Positions 15,156 through 23,144 of a DNA stretch of 37,968 nucleotides are shown in pieces. A model generated the notes under the pieces. The model had not been told where the DNA came from and made no database searches. It worked only from the letters and a program-made list of their open reading frames with translations. The DNA lies in the NCBI GenBank assembly GCA_003176045.1, contig PSRM01000370.1, positions 1 through 37,968 on the forward strand. The letters run 5' to 3'. The position numbers and the translations under genes were made by a program. Origin of the DNA: Verrucomicrobiota bacterium (GTDB lineage Bacteria > Verrucomicrobiota > Verrucomicrobiia > Limisphaerales > UBA8199). How positions within the stretch are numbered: position 1 is the first letter of the stretch; each line of letters starts with the position of its first letter.

Positions 15156-16619
15156 ATGGCTCTTCCGTCATTAATCGAGATCATCCCACTCGACAAGCCC
15201 GTGCAAGCCGAGATCACGGTGCCTGGCTCGAAGAGCATCACGAATCGGGCGCTGATTTTGGCGGCGCTGGCAGAGGGCGAGACGACGTTGCGTGGCGCCC
15301 TATGGAGTGAGGACACGCAGATCATGGTGGAGTGCCTGCGTGAACTGGGCTTCATGATCAATTTGGAACCTGATCCGGATGAGCCATGCAATCGGACAAT
15401 CACAGTTTATGGCAAAGGCGGGTCGGTCCCGCGGGGCGGGACTGAGCAGCAGCCGATGGAACTGTTTGTTGGAAACGCGGGGACGGCAGCGCGGTTTTTG
15501 GCCGCTTTTGTTTGTTTGGGTCAGGGAGTTTACAGGTTGCATGGCGTGCCGCGGATGCACGAGCGGCCGCAGGCGGCGTTATTCCAGGCGCTCCGGCAAC
15601 TGGGTTACAGGATCGAGTCGCCGAATGATAAGCTGCCGGCTCTCTTTTTTGGGGCTGGGCCCAAAGAAGGCAAATGTGCGGTGAGCATCGAGGAAAGTTC
15701 GCAGTTTGCTTCGGCGCTTTTGCTGTGCAGTGGGGCCGGTAAGTGGAAGGTTGAGGTGGTTGGCGAAAATGCAGAGGAATCGCCTTATGTGGCGATGACT
15801 TCCAAGATGATTGATGTGTTCCCGAAGGGCGGCGGAGAGTTTCGGATAGAGCCGGATGCGTCCAGTGGGAGTTATTTTTGGGCGGCGAGCCGGTTTGCCA
15901 GGGTCTTCGTATGGCTCGAATACTTAGAAGAGTTCGGCGTCGCGGTTCCTACACAAGATTTGCGTGATATACCTCCCATCCGCGTGGCGCGTTGGCCTAA
16001 TTCAGGTTTGCAAATCGATGCGAATTTTGGGCAGGTCATAAACGCCATAACCGCGCTAAACATTGGACTTGTGCAGCATTGTGGCGAAGAGCCAGGCGAT
16101 GCCGAGTCGTTTGCCGAGTCTGCTCGATCAGCCTTAGAGAGAATTGCGCCGCCAGGATTGCGAAGCGCGTTGACGCAGGCCACGATCTCGCGGGCCCGCG
16201 ACCTTGGGGACAGCATTATGACTGTTGCCGTTCTAGCACCGTTCTCAATTGCACCCATAAGGCTTACAGATCTGACCCCCCTGCGGTTACAAGAATGTGA
16301 GCGCGTCGCAGCGTTGCGGAACGAATTAACAAAATGTGGTGCGAAGGTGATTGAGGAGGATGACATGCTGACGATTTCTCCTTCCAAGCTCCATGGCGCC
16401 GAGATCGAAACCTACAACGACCATCGCATGGCAATGTCGTTTGCGATTCTGGGATTGAAAGTTCCGGGCATAAAAATCAAGAATCCGTCCTGCGTGAAAA
16501 AGACGTTCCCGAACTTTTTTCAGAAATTGGCGGCTACGCCACCGAGGGGTTTGGGGGTCACTATTCTCAACGCAGATAGCGGACAACCTCTTCACGAAAG
16601 CGAACTTTATGCAGATTGA
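15156..16619 (+). CDS. aroA: 3-phosphoshikimate 1-carboxyvinyltransferase (EPSP synthase), divergent
   Basis: Sixth step of the shikimate pathway: transfers enolpyruvate from PEP to shikimate 3-phosphate. The 487 residues exceed the usual 425-450. Clear motifs are PGSKSITNRALILAALAEGE (23-42), NAGTAARFLAAF (106-117), the catalytic Asp352 in GDSIMT, YNDHRMAMSFAI and KKTFPNFF near the end. Two oddities are visible. An extra, less conserved segment lies between SGSYFWAA and GDSIMT (about residues 247-345). The usual LRVKE(T/C)DR motif reads LRLQECER, so the active-site Lys is Gln379 while the adjacent Glu380 remains. The start ATG 15156 has AAGGA 6 nt before it. It is probably functional as the chromosomal AroA, but worth testing. 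Confidence 0.88.
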   Translation: MALPSLIEIIPLDKPVQAEITVPGSKSITNRALILAALAEGETTLRGALWSEDTQIMVECLRELGFMINLEPDPDEPCNRTITVYGKGGSVPRGGTEQQPMELFVGNAGTAARFLAAFVCLGQGVYRLHGVPRMHERPQAALFQALRQLGYRIESPNDKLPALFFGAGPKEGKCAVSIEESSQFASALLLCSGAGKWKVEVVGENAEESPYVAMTSKMIDVFPKGGGEFRIEPDASSGSYFWAASRFARVFVWLEYLEEFGVAVPTQDLRDIPPIRVARWPNSGLQIDANFGQVINAITALNIGLVQHCGEEPGDAESFAESARSALERIAPPGLRSALTQATISRARDLGDSIMTVAVLAPFSIAPIRLTDLTPLRLQECERVAALRNELTKCGAKVIEEDDMLTISPSKLHGAEIETYNDHRMAMSFAILGLKVPGIKIKNPSCVKKTFPNFFQKLAATPPRGLGVTILNADSGQPLHESELYAD

Positions 16620-16728
16620 TGTGACCTATTCTCTCACACTGGAGAAGCAGGCTTGGACCACAGGCTAAGGTGATTTCCTAATGCGTCACGTTGGAATCAA
16701 TCCGGAAAAGGAAAGCGCGGGAATACCG

Positions 16729-16788
16729 CGCACTCCAAACGCTTCGCGAGTCAGGACGCACTGGAAGTCGCGAAGCGTATGGAGTGCG
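16729..16788. repeat. Palindrome of CGCACTCC...CTTCGCGA arms
   Basis: Arms of 21 nt at 16729-16749 and 16768-16788 are inverted copies with one mismatch. They begin CGCACTCCA and end GCTTCGCGA. Related words occur at 9538-9631 and 20487-20555. It lies in the aroA-cmk gap, which is otherwise featureless. Confidence 0.7.
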
Positions 16789-16877
16789 GCGCATTCCGCC
16801 GCTTTCGTTTTCGATTATCAGTTGGTTGTCGGATGCACAGCCGCCGCCTGCAAGCACCTGGCACGCTGAATTAACGA

Positions 16878-17552
16878 ATGCCTCAACCCAAACCAAAACA
16901 ACCCATCGTCATCGCTATTGACGGCACCAGCGCGAGCGGCAAGAGTACGAATTCGAAGCTCGTGGCCAAGGCGCTGGGTTTTGTTCATGTGGATACGGGC
17001 GCGATGTACCGGACGTTGGCCTGGTATTGCCTGGAGCACAAGATTGATGCGCATAATCCCAAGGCAGTAGCCGCGGCCTGCCGCCGCTGGAAAACTATGC
17101 TCAAGTGCTCCGAGCACCATGCTTATCTAACCGTTGACGGCTATTATCCTGAAAAAGAGATTCGCACGGCTGAAGTGAGCGCGGCGGTGCCGCATGTGGC
17201 CGCGGTGCCGAAGGTGCGCGACTGGATGAAGAAAACGCAACGTGACTGTATAAAGTTCGGCAGCCTGGTAATGGAGGGTCGAGACATCGGTACGAATGTT
17301 TTTCCCGAAACTGATTTCAAATACTTTTTAGACGCCCAACTGGAAGAGCGCTCACGGCGGCGGGAGGCCGAAGGTGTGCAGGAGAATTTGGCTGCGCGAG
17401 ATATGCGGGACAGCCAACGCGCTGCTGCTCCGTTGATGATCGCCCTGGGAGCGAAGGTGATCAACAACTCGCACATGACGTCCGAGCAGACGAGTGGGAC
17501 CATCCTCGCTGATATTAGAAATCGCTTAAATGAGCGTAAAGCGCGTGCGTGA
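16878..17552 (+). CDS. cmk: Cytidylate kinase
   Basis: Phosphorylates CMP and dCMP with ATP. The 224 residues match the family length. The P-loop reads GTSASGKST (16-24). DTGAMYR, the NMP-binding RTAEVS region, MEGRDIGTNVFP and the LID-like EERSRRREAE segment are all characteristic. ATG 16878 is the natural start. The gene sits 258 bases after aroA, with plsC downstream; the order aroA-cmk-plsC is frequent in bacteria (often continuing with ispH or rpsA), which supports the assignment. A perfect 25-bp inverted repeat (17567-17650) follows the stop and may end the transcript or serve as a leader for plsC. Confidence 0.94.
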   Translation: MPQPKPKQPIVIAIDGTSASGKSTNSKLVAKALGFVHVDTGAMYRTLAWYCLEHKIDAHNPKAVAAACRRWKTMLKCSEHHAYLTVDGYYPEKEIRTAEVSAAVPHVAAVPKVRDWMKKTQRDCIKFGSLVMEGRDIGTNVFPETDFKYFLDAQLEERSRRREAEGVQENLAARDMRDSQRAAAPLMIALGAKVINNSHMTSEQTSGTILADIRNRLNERKARA

Positions 17553-17566
17553 GGGAGCTTCTTGGT

Positions 17567-17650
17567 GTAGCAGCCGAGGTAACGAGGCTCTAATCTTTTT
17601 GGATCTGATTCGGCCTTCAAATTCGAGAGCCTCGTTACCTCGGCTGCTAC
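17567..17650. repeat. Perfect 25-bp inverted repeat of the leader element
   Basis: The left arm 17567-17591 (GTAGCAGCCG...GGCTCT) is exactly complementary to the right arm 17626-17650 (AGAGCC...CGGCTGCTAC), with 34 nt between them. The right arm is the same sense-oriented element found upstream of four other genes. This is the only place where an inverted partner exists, so it could be a complete element of which the others are halves. Confidence 0.8.
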
Positions 17651-17687
17651 GCATGAGCTTCTGGCCATCGGTTCGTCCTGGCGTGGT

Positions 17688-18341
17688 ATGAATGCTCTTT
17701 ACAGATTTGCCTGGCTCTCGTTTCGAGTCTTTTTCAGGCTCTATTTTCGCTGGCGGGTATACAATGCTGAGCGCGTGCCGCGGGAGGGGGCGGTGATTAT
17801 TGCTTCAAATCACGCCAGCTACCTGGATCCTCCCTTCGTCGGAACCAGTTTGCCGCGGGGCATCTCGTATTTGGCGCGTGAAAACCTGTTCAAATATCCG
17901 GTGATCGGCTGGATTCTGCGCACGGTGTACGCTGTGCCTGTGGATCGGGAAGGCGGAGGGGCGCAAGGCCTGAAGGTGATTCTGGATCGGCTTCTTGATG
18001 GTGGCGCGATTATTCTGTTCCCGGAAGGCACTCGTACTCGAGACGGCAAACTTCAACCGCCACGATCCGGTATTGGGCTTACGGTTATCAAATCCACCGC
18101 GCCAGTTGTGCCAGTCCGGATCTTCGGCTCGTTCGAGGCATACGGACGGCCGGTTAAGTTCCCCCGTCCCCGGCAAGTTGTTCTGAAATACGGCATGCCA
18201 ATGCGGTTCGAGAAATTCCGCGCGGAAGCGAAGAGCTGCTCCAGTGCGCGCCTCAAAGAGATTTATAAGGAAACCGCGGATGAGATCATGGCGGCCATCG
18301 CGAAGCTGGAGCCGTGTGAGGACAAAACGATATTTCCCTGA
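17688..18341 (+). CDS. plsC: 1-acyl-sn-glycerol-3-phosphate acyltransferase
   Basis: Membrane-associated acyltransferase of phospholipid synthesis (lysophosphatidate to phosphatidate). The 217 residues carry the family blocks in order: NHASYLD (H-x4-D catalytic block, about 43-49), a VPVDRE block, FPEGTRTRDG (about 109-118) and the VPVRIFG block. The N-terminal hydrophobic/aromatic segment (LYRFAWLSFRVFFRLYFRW) would anchor it at the membrane. ATG 17688 is the only sensible start; the 25-nt leader repeat ends 37 nt upstream. Acyl donor (acyl-CoA or acyl-ACP) and exact lysophospholipid cannot be read from the sequence. Confidence 0.9.
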   Translation: MNALYRFAWLSFRVFFRLYFRWRVYNAERVPREGAVIIASNHASYLDPPFVGTSLPRGISYLARENLFKYPVIGWILRTVYAVPVDREGGGAQGLKVILDRLLDGGAIILFPEGTRTRDGKLQPPRSGIGLTVIKSTAPVVPVRIFGSFEAYGRPVKFPRPRQVVLKYGMPMRFEKFRAEAKSCSSARLKEIYKETADEIMAAIAKLEPCEDKTIFP

Positions 18342-18846
18342 ACTGCCAATGGCGTTCGGTTTTAACGCAAAGACGTAAAGATGCAAAAACAAGACAGGAA
18401 AATTGAAGACAGGAAAATGAGGACACTGGCCCGGCAGGAAAATTTTGAGGCAGGAAGATGAAGCTTTTTTATATTTTCCTGCCCTTAATTTTCCTGCCTG
18501 ATCTCTTTTTGTATTTTTCTGTCTTCAATCTTCCTGTCTTTTCGCGGTTTGTGCTGCTGCACCGAATCATCCCACGAGCGCAAAGCCTAGTACCAGAGCT
18601 GATGAGACCGCCAGGAGAAGCCATGCTATTCCCTCCGTTCGTTCACTCCGGATCCCGGCTTGCCACATGGTTAGCAGCGTGGATGATTGGCAGGGGGCGA
18701 GCGTGCGCACCGGGCGAGTCCGCGCGGGGCGCGTGGGAGCCGAAAGCGTGATCGAGCGAGCTACGGGGCCGAGACTAAGCTGTTCTGTTTGCACGCAAGC
18801 ACACTAGCATGGGCCTGAATCCGGCCTAGGTGCAGAAGGATGAATT
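18342..18846. other. Gene-free stretch rich in repeats
   Basis: After plsC come acgcaaagacgtaaagatgc (18363-18382), then gacaggaaaat units. Their inverted forms (ttttcctgcc, tttttctgtc, cttcctgtctt) fill 18390-18541, able to fold back on each other. From 18542 to 18846 I see no convincing gene. Short frames on both strands (97 aa plus, 75 aa minus) have no credible start signals; the minus one ends in a hydrophobic segment (IAWLLLAVSSALVLGFALVG) and is the only piece that might be a remnant. Confidence 0.55.
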
Positions 18847-18891
18847 GATGACCAGAACAGTTTGAAGGAATTGAAAACTGTACTGGTCATC
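18847..18891. promoter_or_regulatory. Inverted-repeat operator candidate for the MocR gene
   Basis: GATGACCAGAACAGTTT (18847-18863) and AAACTGTACTGGTCATC (18875-18891) are complementary over 17 nt with a single mismatch, separated by 11 nt. The site lies 54 nt before the ATG of the MocR-type regulator. MocR proteins commonly bind repeats in their own promoter region, so autoregulation is a reasonable inference. Confidence 0.7.
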
Positions 18892-18945
18892 TTTCAATCA
18901 AGGTGTAATCCTATGGGCACAGCGAAATCAGTTATTATGTGAAGC

Positions 18946-20433
18946 ATGACGACGCATGATTTGGCCGGGCACACGGCATCGCAATTGGCGCAGGAGGACA
19001 GCCTTTACAAACAAGTGGCACTCAGGATTTCCGAATTGATCGAGCACGGGACATTGCGCCCGGGCGAGCGTGTGCCTTCGGTCCGCCGGTGCAGCGAGCA
19101 GCAGAGCGTCAGCATCGCCACCGTGATGCAGGCCTACCGGCTGCTTGAAAACCGCGGTGTGATCGAAGCCAGGCCGCAATCGGGCTACTACGTGCGGCTA
19201 CAACGCTGGACAGCGCCGCCCGAGCCGCAGATGTCGCGCTCCGCACCACGAGCCGTCAATGTTCGTGTGAGCGACCTGGTTATGCAGATGATCAGGGCGG
19301 CGCGCGATCCCGGGTTGGTGCCTCTTGGAGCAACCCTTCCCCGGCCCGAACTGGTTCCGATGAAAGAGCTTAATCGGACTATGGCCTCGATGGGGCGCCG
19401 GGACCCATTGGCCGCAAACACTTACGAAGCGCCCTCGGGAGTTCGAGCTTTGCGCGTTCAAATCGCGCGCCGGGCCATGGAAGCGGGTTGCACACTGGCC
19501 CCGGACGACATCATCACGACCGTGGGAGCCACTGAGGCACTGAATCTTTGTTTGCGAGCGGTTGCTAAACCGGGGGATGTCATCGCAATCGAATCGCCGG
19601 CATTTTTTGGCATTCTGCAAATGATCGAATCCCTGGGCATGCGCGTGTGCGAGGTCCCGACCTATCCGCGTAAAGGGATTTGCCTGGACGAACTGGACAA
19701 GCGGTTGAAGTGCTGCCGCATCCGTGCCTGCGTCTTTACTCCAAATTTCAGCAATCCGCTGGGCAGTTGCATGCCAGATGAAAAAAAGAAAGCACTCGTT
19801 AAAATGCTGAGCGAGCGCAGGATTCCGCTGATCGAGGACGATATTTATGGAAACCTGGGGTTTGGACCCGTGCGACCCAAAACGGCTAAAGCGTATGATC
19901 AGGATGGCTGGGTATTACTTTGCGACTCGTTCACGAAGACGCTCTCGCCGGGTTATCGAGTCGGCTGGGTGGCTCCCGGACGGTTCAAGGCAAAAGTCGA
20001 GTTTCTGAAATACGTAAACACAAGCGCCGGACCGTCTCTGCCTCAAATGGCAATCGCAGAGTTCTTGCAGAATGGGGGATACGATCACCATTTACGGAAA
20101 ATCCGGCGCTTTTATGCCGCCCAAATGCAACGCATGAGCGACGCCATCAGCCGGTATTTTCCTGAGGGGACAAAGGTCACGCGTCCGCAAGGGGGAATGT
20201 GCCTTTGGGTGGAGATGCCGCCGCGCGTTAACGCTCTGACGCTATACGAGCAAGCGATAGCGGCGAAGATCACTATCGCTCCGGGCCCGCTCTTTTCCGC
20301 GAAGCAAAAGTTCCTGAATTGCATCCGGATAAATTGCGGGAATCCGTGGTCCGATAGGATCGAGGGGGCGGTGCGAAAACTGGGGGATATGGTGAAGTCA
20401 ATGAATGGCGCGGCGAATGGGAACGGAGAGTGA
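18946..20433 (+). CDS. MocR-family regulator (GntR HTH + aminotransferase domain)
   Basis: A PLP-dependent transcription regulator of 495 residues. The N-terminal winged helix-turn-helix of GntR type covers about 20-85 (YKQVALRISELIEHGTLRPGERVPSVRRCSEQQSVSIATVMQAY is its span). A linker and then a fold-type I aminotransferase-like domain follow (about 130-485). This shows GATEALNLCLRA, FTPNFSNPLG, IEDDIYGNL and the PLP lysine Lys331 in DSFTKTLSPGYRVGW. The closest known types are PdxR, GabR and TauR, but the ligand cannot be inferred. The start ATG 18946 lies downstream of the strong inverted repeat at 18847-18891. No obvious divergent or downstream target operon adjoins it, so it may mainly control itself or act at a distance. 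Confidence 0.9.
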   Translation: MTTHDLAGHTASQLAQEDSLYKQVALRISELIEHGTLRPGERVPSVRRCSEQQSVSIATVMQAYRLLENRGVIEARPQSGYYVRLQRWTAPPEPQMSRSAPRAVNVRVSDLVMQMIRAARDPGLVPLGATLPRPELVPMKELNRTMASMGRRDPLAANTYEAPSGVRALRVQIARRAMEAGCTLAPDDIITTVGATEALNLCLRAVAKPGDVIAIESPAFFGILQMIESLGMRVCEVPTYPRKGICLDELDKRLKCCRIRACVFTPNFSNPLGSCMPDEKKKALVKMLSERRIPLIEDDIYGNLGFGPVRPKTAKAYDQDGWVLLCDSFTKTLSPGYRVGWVAPGRFKAKVEFLKYVNTSAGPSLPQMAIAEFLQNGGYDHHLRKIRRFYAAQMQRMSDAISRYFPEGTKVTRPQGGMCLWVEMPPRVNALTLYEQAIAAKITIAPGPLFSAKQKFLNCIRINCGNPWSDRIEGAVRKLGDMVKSMNGAANGNGE

Positions 20434-20486
20434 AGGCGAAGAACTATTCCCACGACGAGGAAGCATTCGAAATTGGGTCACAGTGA

Positions 20487-20555
20487 GGCGAAGCTTTTGG
20501 AGTGCGCTCCCGATCCATCGCGATCCATCGGGAGTGCACTCCAAGACGCTTCGCG
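20487..20555. repeat. Near-perfect long palindrome
   Basis: The sequence from 20487 to 20520 (GCGAAGC...TTTTGGAGTGCGCTCCCGAT) is largely the inverse of 20521-20555. The central words CGATCCATCG are repeated. It belongs to the same word family as 16729-16788 and lies between two plus-strand genes. Confidence 0.65.
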
Positions 20556-20602
20556 GCCAAGTTCGTATGAATGTTCCAGCGCGTTCATCTGTCTAAGGGG
20601 CA

Positions 20603-21349
20603 GTGAGTAAAAGCACACTCTGGCTTAGTTTGGGAGTTTTGGCCGTGGCGCTGGCCGGTTGCGAGACACCTTATGGAACGCCGGATCGAACGGGCACCGG
20701 GGCATTGGCGGGCGGAGGAATCGGGGCCGCTTCCGGCGCAATTATCGGCGCGGCCAGTGGCGGCCACGCCGGAACTGGAGCGCTGATCGGCGGAGCTGTG
20801 GGCGCGATCACAGGCGCATTGATCGGGCACTCGATGGATATGGACGAACAGGCCCGGCTTCGCGCCCAGGCGCCTGCAACTTACGGAAGGGTCGAGCAGG
20901 GGCAACCGCTGAACGTGGCGGATGTGAAGGCCCTGGCGCAAGCCAAGTTAAGTGATGACGTCATCATCACTCAGATCCGCAATTCGAGAACCGTTTACCA
21001 TCTAAGCGCGACAGACATTATTGACCTCCAGAACGCAGGGGTAAGCCAAGGAGTCATCAATTACATGATCAACACCCCCAATACGGTCGCGAGCGCGCCT
21101 CCTGTAAACGTGCCACCCGGCTCGGTCGTGGTCCAAGGGCCTCCACCCGCGCCGCCCACGGAGACAATTGTCGCAACTCCGGGCCCTGGCTATATCTGGA
21201 TCGCCGGGGAATGGGTGTGGGAAGGCCAGTGGGTCTGGGTAGGTGGACATTGGACGCTTCCACCGGCGCCGGGCGCGGTTTGGGTGCATGCCTATTGGGC
21301 CCGCGGACCGCATGGGTGGTTTTGGGCGCGGGGGCACTGGCGCTATTGA
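20603..21349 (+). CDS. Glycine-zipper and WXXGXW-repeat lipoprotein
   Basis: Envelope lipoprotein of 248 residues. The signal peptide ends AVALAGC (Cys20). Residues about 34-75 form a glycine-zipper two-helix segment (GALAGGGIGAASGAIIGAASGG, GALIGGAVGAITGALIG) like those of SlyB/OmpA-associated lipoproteins. A helical stretch follows (VADVKALAQAKLSDDVIITQIRNS...). Then comes a proline-rich linker and four aromatic W-x-x-G-x-W type repeats at the C-terminus (WIAGEWVWEGQW, WVGGHW, WARGPHGWFWARGHW). The start is GTG at 20603. The repeat domain is shared with the 1531-1872 protein. Role probably structural in the cell envelope; not more can be said. A 2 x 101-bp repeat follows its stop. Confidence 0.8.
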   Translation: MSKSTLWLSLGVLAVALAGCETPYGTPDRTGTGALAGGGIGAASGAIIGAASGGHAGTGALIGGAVGAITGALIGHSMDMDEQARLRAQAPATYGRVEQGQPLNVADVKALAQAKLSDDVIITQIRNSRTVYHLSATDIIDLQNAGVSQGVINYMINTPNTVASAPPVNVPPGSVVVQGPPPAPPTETIVATPGPGYIWIAGEWVWEGQWVWVGGHWTLPPAPGAVWVHAYWARGPHGWFWARGHWRY

Positions 21350-21360
21350 AAAGTTCGCGG

Positions 21361-21563
21361 GCAAAGACGCCGGGTGAGGGCACCCGGCCTACAAGTAGAA
21401 CGGTTTGGGACCTGTAGACCGCGTGCCCCCACGCGGCGTTCCACCGGACTCAATTACCTAAGCAAAGACGCCGGGTGAGGGCACCCGGCCTACAAGGAGA
21501 ACGGTTTGGAACCTGTAGGCCGCGTGCCCCCACGCGGCGTTCCACTGGACTCAATTACCCAAG
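21361..21563. repeat. Two tandem 101-bp units, each with two hairpins
   Basis: Unit 1 starts at 21361 and unit 2 at 21462, beginning gcaaagacgccgggtg and ending caattacc(t/c)aag, with only a few differences. Each unit contains the hairpins GCCGGGTG-AGGG-CACCCGGC and CCGCGTG-CCCC-CACGCGG. The array fills the gap between two convergent genes and reaches the cbiQ stop codon. Confidence 0.9.
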
Positions 21564-22136
21564 TCACGCCTTCCACCCCCTTGCGCACATGGCCAGGAAG
21601 ATCCGGTCTGCGCGATCGGAGCTTCGGACGAAGAGTTGCGCGATCGTCGTGGCGATGTTGCGCCAGGCGCCGAAGCGCCGGCGGGAGAAGGTGCGGCTGG
21701 CGCGGGCGCGCTGCATGCGTTTGGATTCATCCGCCAACACAGGAAGATAGCGGCAAAGCAGGGCCAATGTGGTGAGCATTACGGCGGGGATGCGCAGATC
21801 GCGCAGGACCAGCAGAATCTCGTGAAAGGGCGTGGTCCAAGCCAGGAGCAAAAGCGTTAACGCGCAAAGGTTGCTCTTGACGAACGCCGCCAAAAAAATG
21901 GGCGCCGCAGATGGTGTGAAAAGGGAAAGCAGCCCGATGCCAATAATAAAAAATTCGACAACGATGAGCCGCCGCAGGGCATACCGAAAAGACATGCGAA
22001 AAAGGAGCCATAGGCTCAGAAGAAGTAGACCGGGGACCAAATAGAGGCTGTCGAGGTGTCTCGGCAGCAGAGCGATAGAAATGATTAGCGCGACGGCGCC
22101 CAAGAGCTTTATCCGCGGCGACAGATGTTTGGCCAT
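21564..22136 (-). CDS. cbiQ: CbiQ-like ECF transporter transmembrane protein, short
   Basis: Energy-coupling (T) component of a cobalt or nickel ECF transporter, in the inner membrane. ATG 22136 (MAKHLSPRIKLLG) overlaps the cbiM stop (TGATG), and gives 190 residues with four or five hydrophobic segments. RDLRIPAVMLTTLALLCRYLPVLADESKRMQRARASR contains the coupling-helix type motif (A-R-A/S) expected to contact the ATPase; a second such segment, AMCARG, is at the very end. CbiQ proteins are usually 220-270 residues, so the C-terminus looks clipped exactly where the 101-bp repeats begin. No CbiO ATPase gene is present. Confidence 0.78.
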   Translation of the reverse strand: MAKHLSPRIKLLGAVALIISIALLPRHLDSLYLVPGLLLLSLWLLFRMSFRYALRRLIVVEFFIIGIGLLSLFTPSAAPIFLAAFVKSNLCALTLLLLAWTTPFHEILLVLRDLRIPAVMLTTLALLCRYLPVLADESKRMQRARASRTFSRRRFGAWRNIATTIAQLFVRSSDRADRIFLAMCARGWKA

Positions 22137-23122
22137 CAAATGTCCCTTGGATTTCGCGGGGCTGGCTTCATGGCAAGCAAACGTGGCGCTAATGCTCTCG
22201 CTAATCCATAGGCGGCCACGAATGCAACCGCGGTGCCGATTAGAGCCGCCACGGCTGTCGCCATCGTGGCAGAGGTCCATGGGAGATGATAATTAGCCAG
22301 CGGCGGTTGGAAACCTGACTGCTCCGTGTGGAAGAACCCAAGAGCTTTTGCTACGGAATCCAACCCGTCAGACCATGGGCACGCAAAAGGCGCGACAAAA
22401 GCCGCCAGCCCAAAGCAAAGCAGCAATCCATAACCAATGGTGCCCAAGGCTGCCGCGGGTTGGGCCACGTCCGCGGTGATGATCAACTCAGGACGCGTTC
22501 GTAGCACGGCCAGCACGATGAGCCCCGTCGCGAGCCCCTCACCGATGCCGATGAGCATGTGAACATTCACCATGGCGGGGAAAGTAACAGACCAGGGAGC
22601 CGTCTTTGACAGCGCAAGCTGGCCCGCGCAGGAGATTGCGGCCAGAACGGTTCCAACCCACGCTGCAAAGGCTGCGGCAAAAACGGCGGCCCTCTGATCA
22701 ATGCCATCCGAACGCGGGCCCCTGCAAAAAATGGCTTTAACAAACCGGAACGTAAACCAGCCGCCGCAGACGTTTACGATGGCCATGTTGAAGAGGTTAG
22801 CGCCGAGGGCGAGCAGCCCGCCGTCAGCGAACATGAGACATTGCACGATCAGTACGCATGTCATCACGAGGATGGCGGCGCTCGGCCCAAGCAAGACAGC
22901 GGCCATGACGCCACCGATCAGATGTCCCGATGTGCCCCCGAGCACCGGAAAATTGAGCATCTGCGCGACAAATACGAACGCCGCCGCCAGTCCGAGCCTG
23001 GGCGTCTGGCGTGGCCCAAGGGAAGCGCGAACCCGGCGCAAGGCCATGCTCAACCCCGTAGCTGCCGCGCCGGCGCTCAGCGCGGCGGTCTTTCCATCCA
23101 GAAAGCAATCTGGCAAATGCAT
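22136..23122 (-). CDS. cbiM: CbiM-type cobalt/nickel ECF substrate-binding protein with CbiN-like C-terminus
   Basis: Integral membrane S component that captures Co2+ or Ni2+; the N-terminal Met-His (MHLPDCFLDGK) supplies metal ligands in this family. The 328 residues hold about eight hydrophobic segments. GGTSGHLIGGVMAAVLLGP and the NVHMLIGIGEGLATGLI segment, with its conserved histidine, are characteristic. After the M domain, residues about 245-315 (FVAPFACPWSDGLDSVAKALGF) resemble the CbiN/PDGL domain, so this looks like an MN fusion of the NikMN/CbiMN type. The usual MHIPDG reads MHLPDC here. It is translationally coupled to cbiQ, and the SMUG1-like gene lies 22 nt upstream. Metal specificity is not decidable; CbiX at 13110 makes cobalt plausible. 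Confidence 0.85.
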   Translation of the reverse strand: MHLPDCFLDGKTAALSAGAAATGLSMALRRVRASLGPRQTPRLGLAAAFVFVAQMLNFPVLGGTSGHLIGGVMAAVLLGPSAAILVMTCVLIVQCLMFADGGLLALGANLFNMAIVNVCGGWFTFRFVKAIFCRGPRSDGIDQRAAVFAAAFAAWVGTVLAAISCAGQLALSKTAPWSVTFPAMVNVHMLIGIGEGLATGLIVLAVLRTRPELIITADVAQPAAALGTIGYGLLLCFGLAAFVAPFACPWSDGLDSVAKALGFFHTEQSGFQPPLANYHLPWTSATMATAVAALIGTAVAFVAAYGLARALAPRLLAMKPAPRNPRDI

Positions 23123-23144
23123 GGCTCAGGTATAATCGCAGAAA

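Noticed and set aside
18458-18751. 97-residue frame starting MKLFYIFLPLIFLPDLF
   Set aside because: Its hydrophobic start is a translation of the ttttcctgcc/ttttctgtc repeats, not a membrane protein.
18567-18794. 75-residue minus-strand frame divergent from the MocR gene, ending in a hydrophobic helix
   Set aside because: GTG start without a ribosome-binding site and compositionally odd N-terminal half; could be a remnant but cannot be supported.
21361-21563. 101-bp units considered as insertion-sequence ends
   Set aside because: No transposase, terminal inverted repeats or target duplication can be seen.
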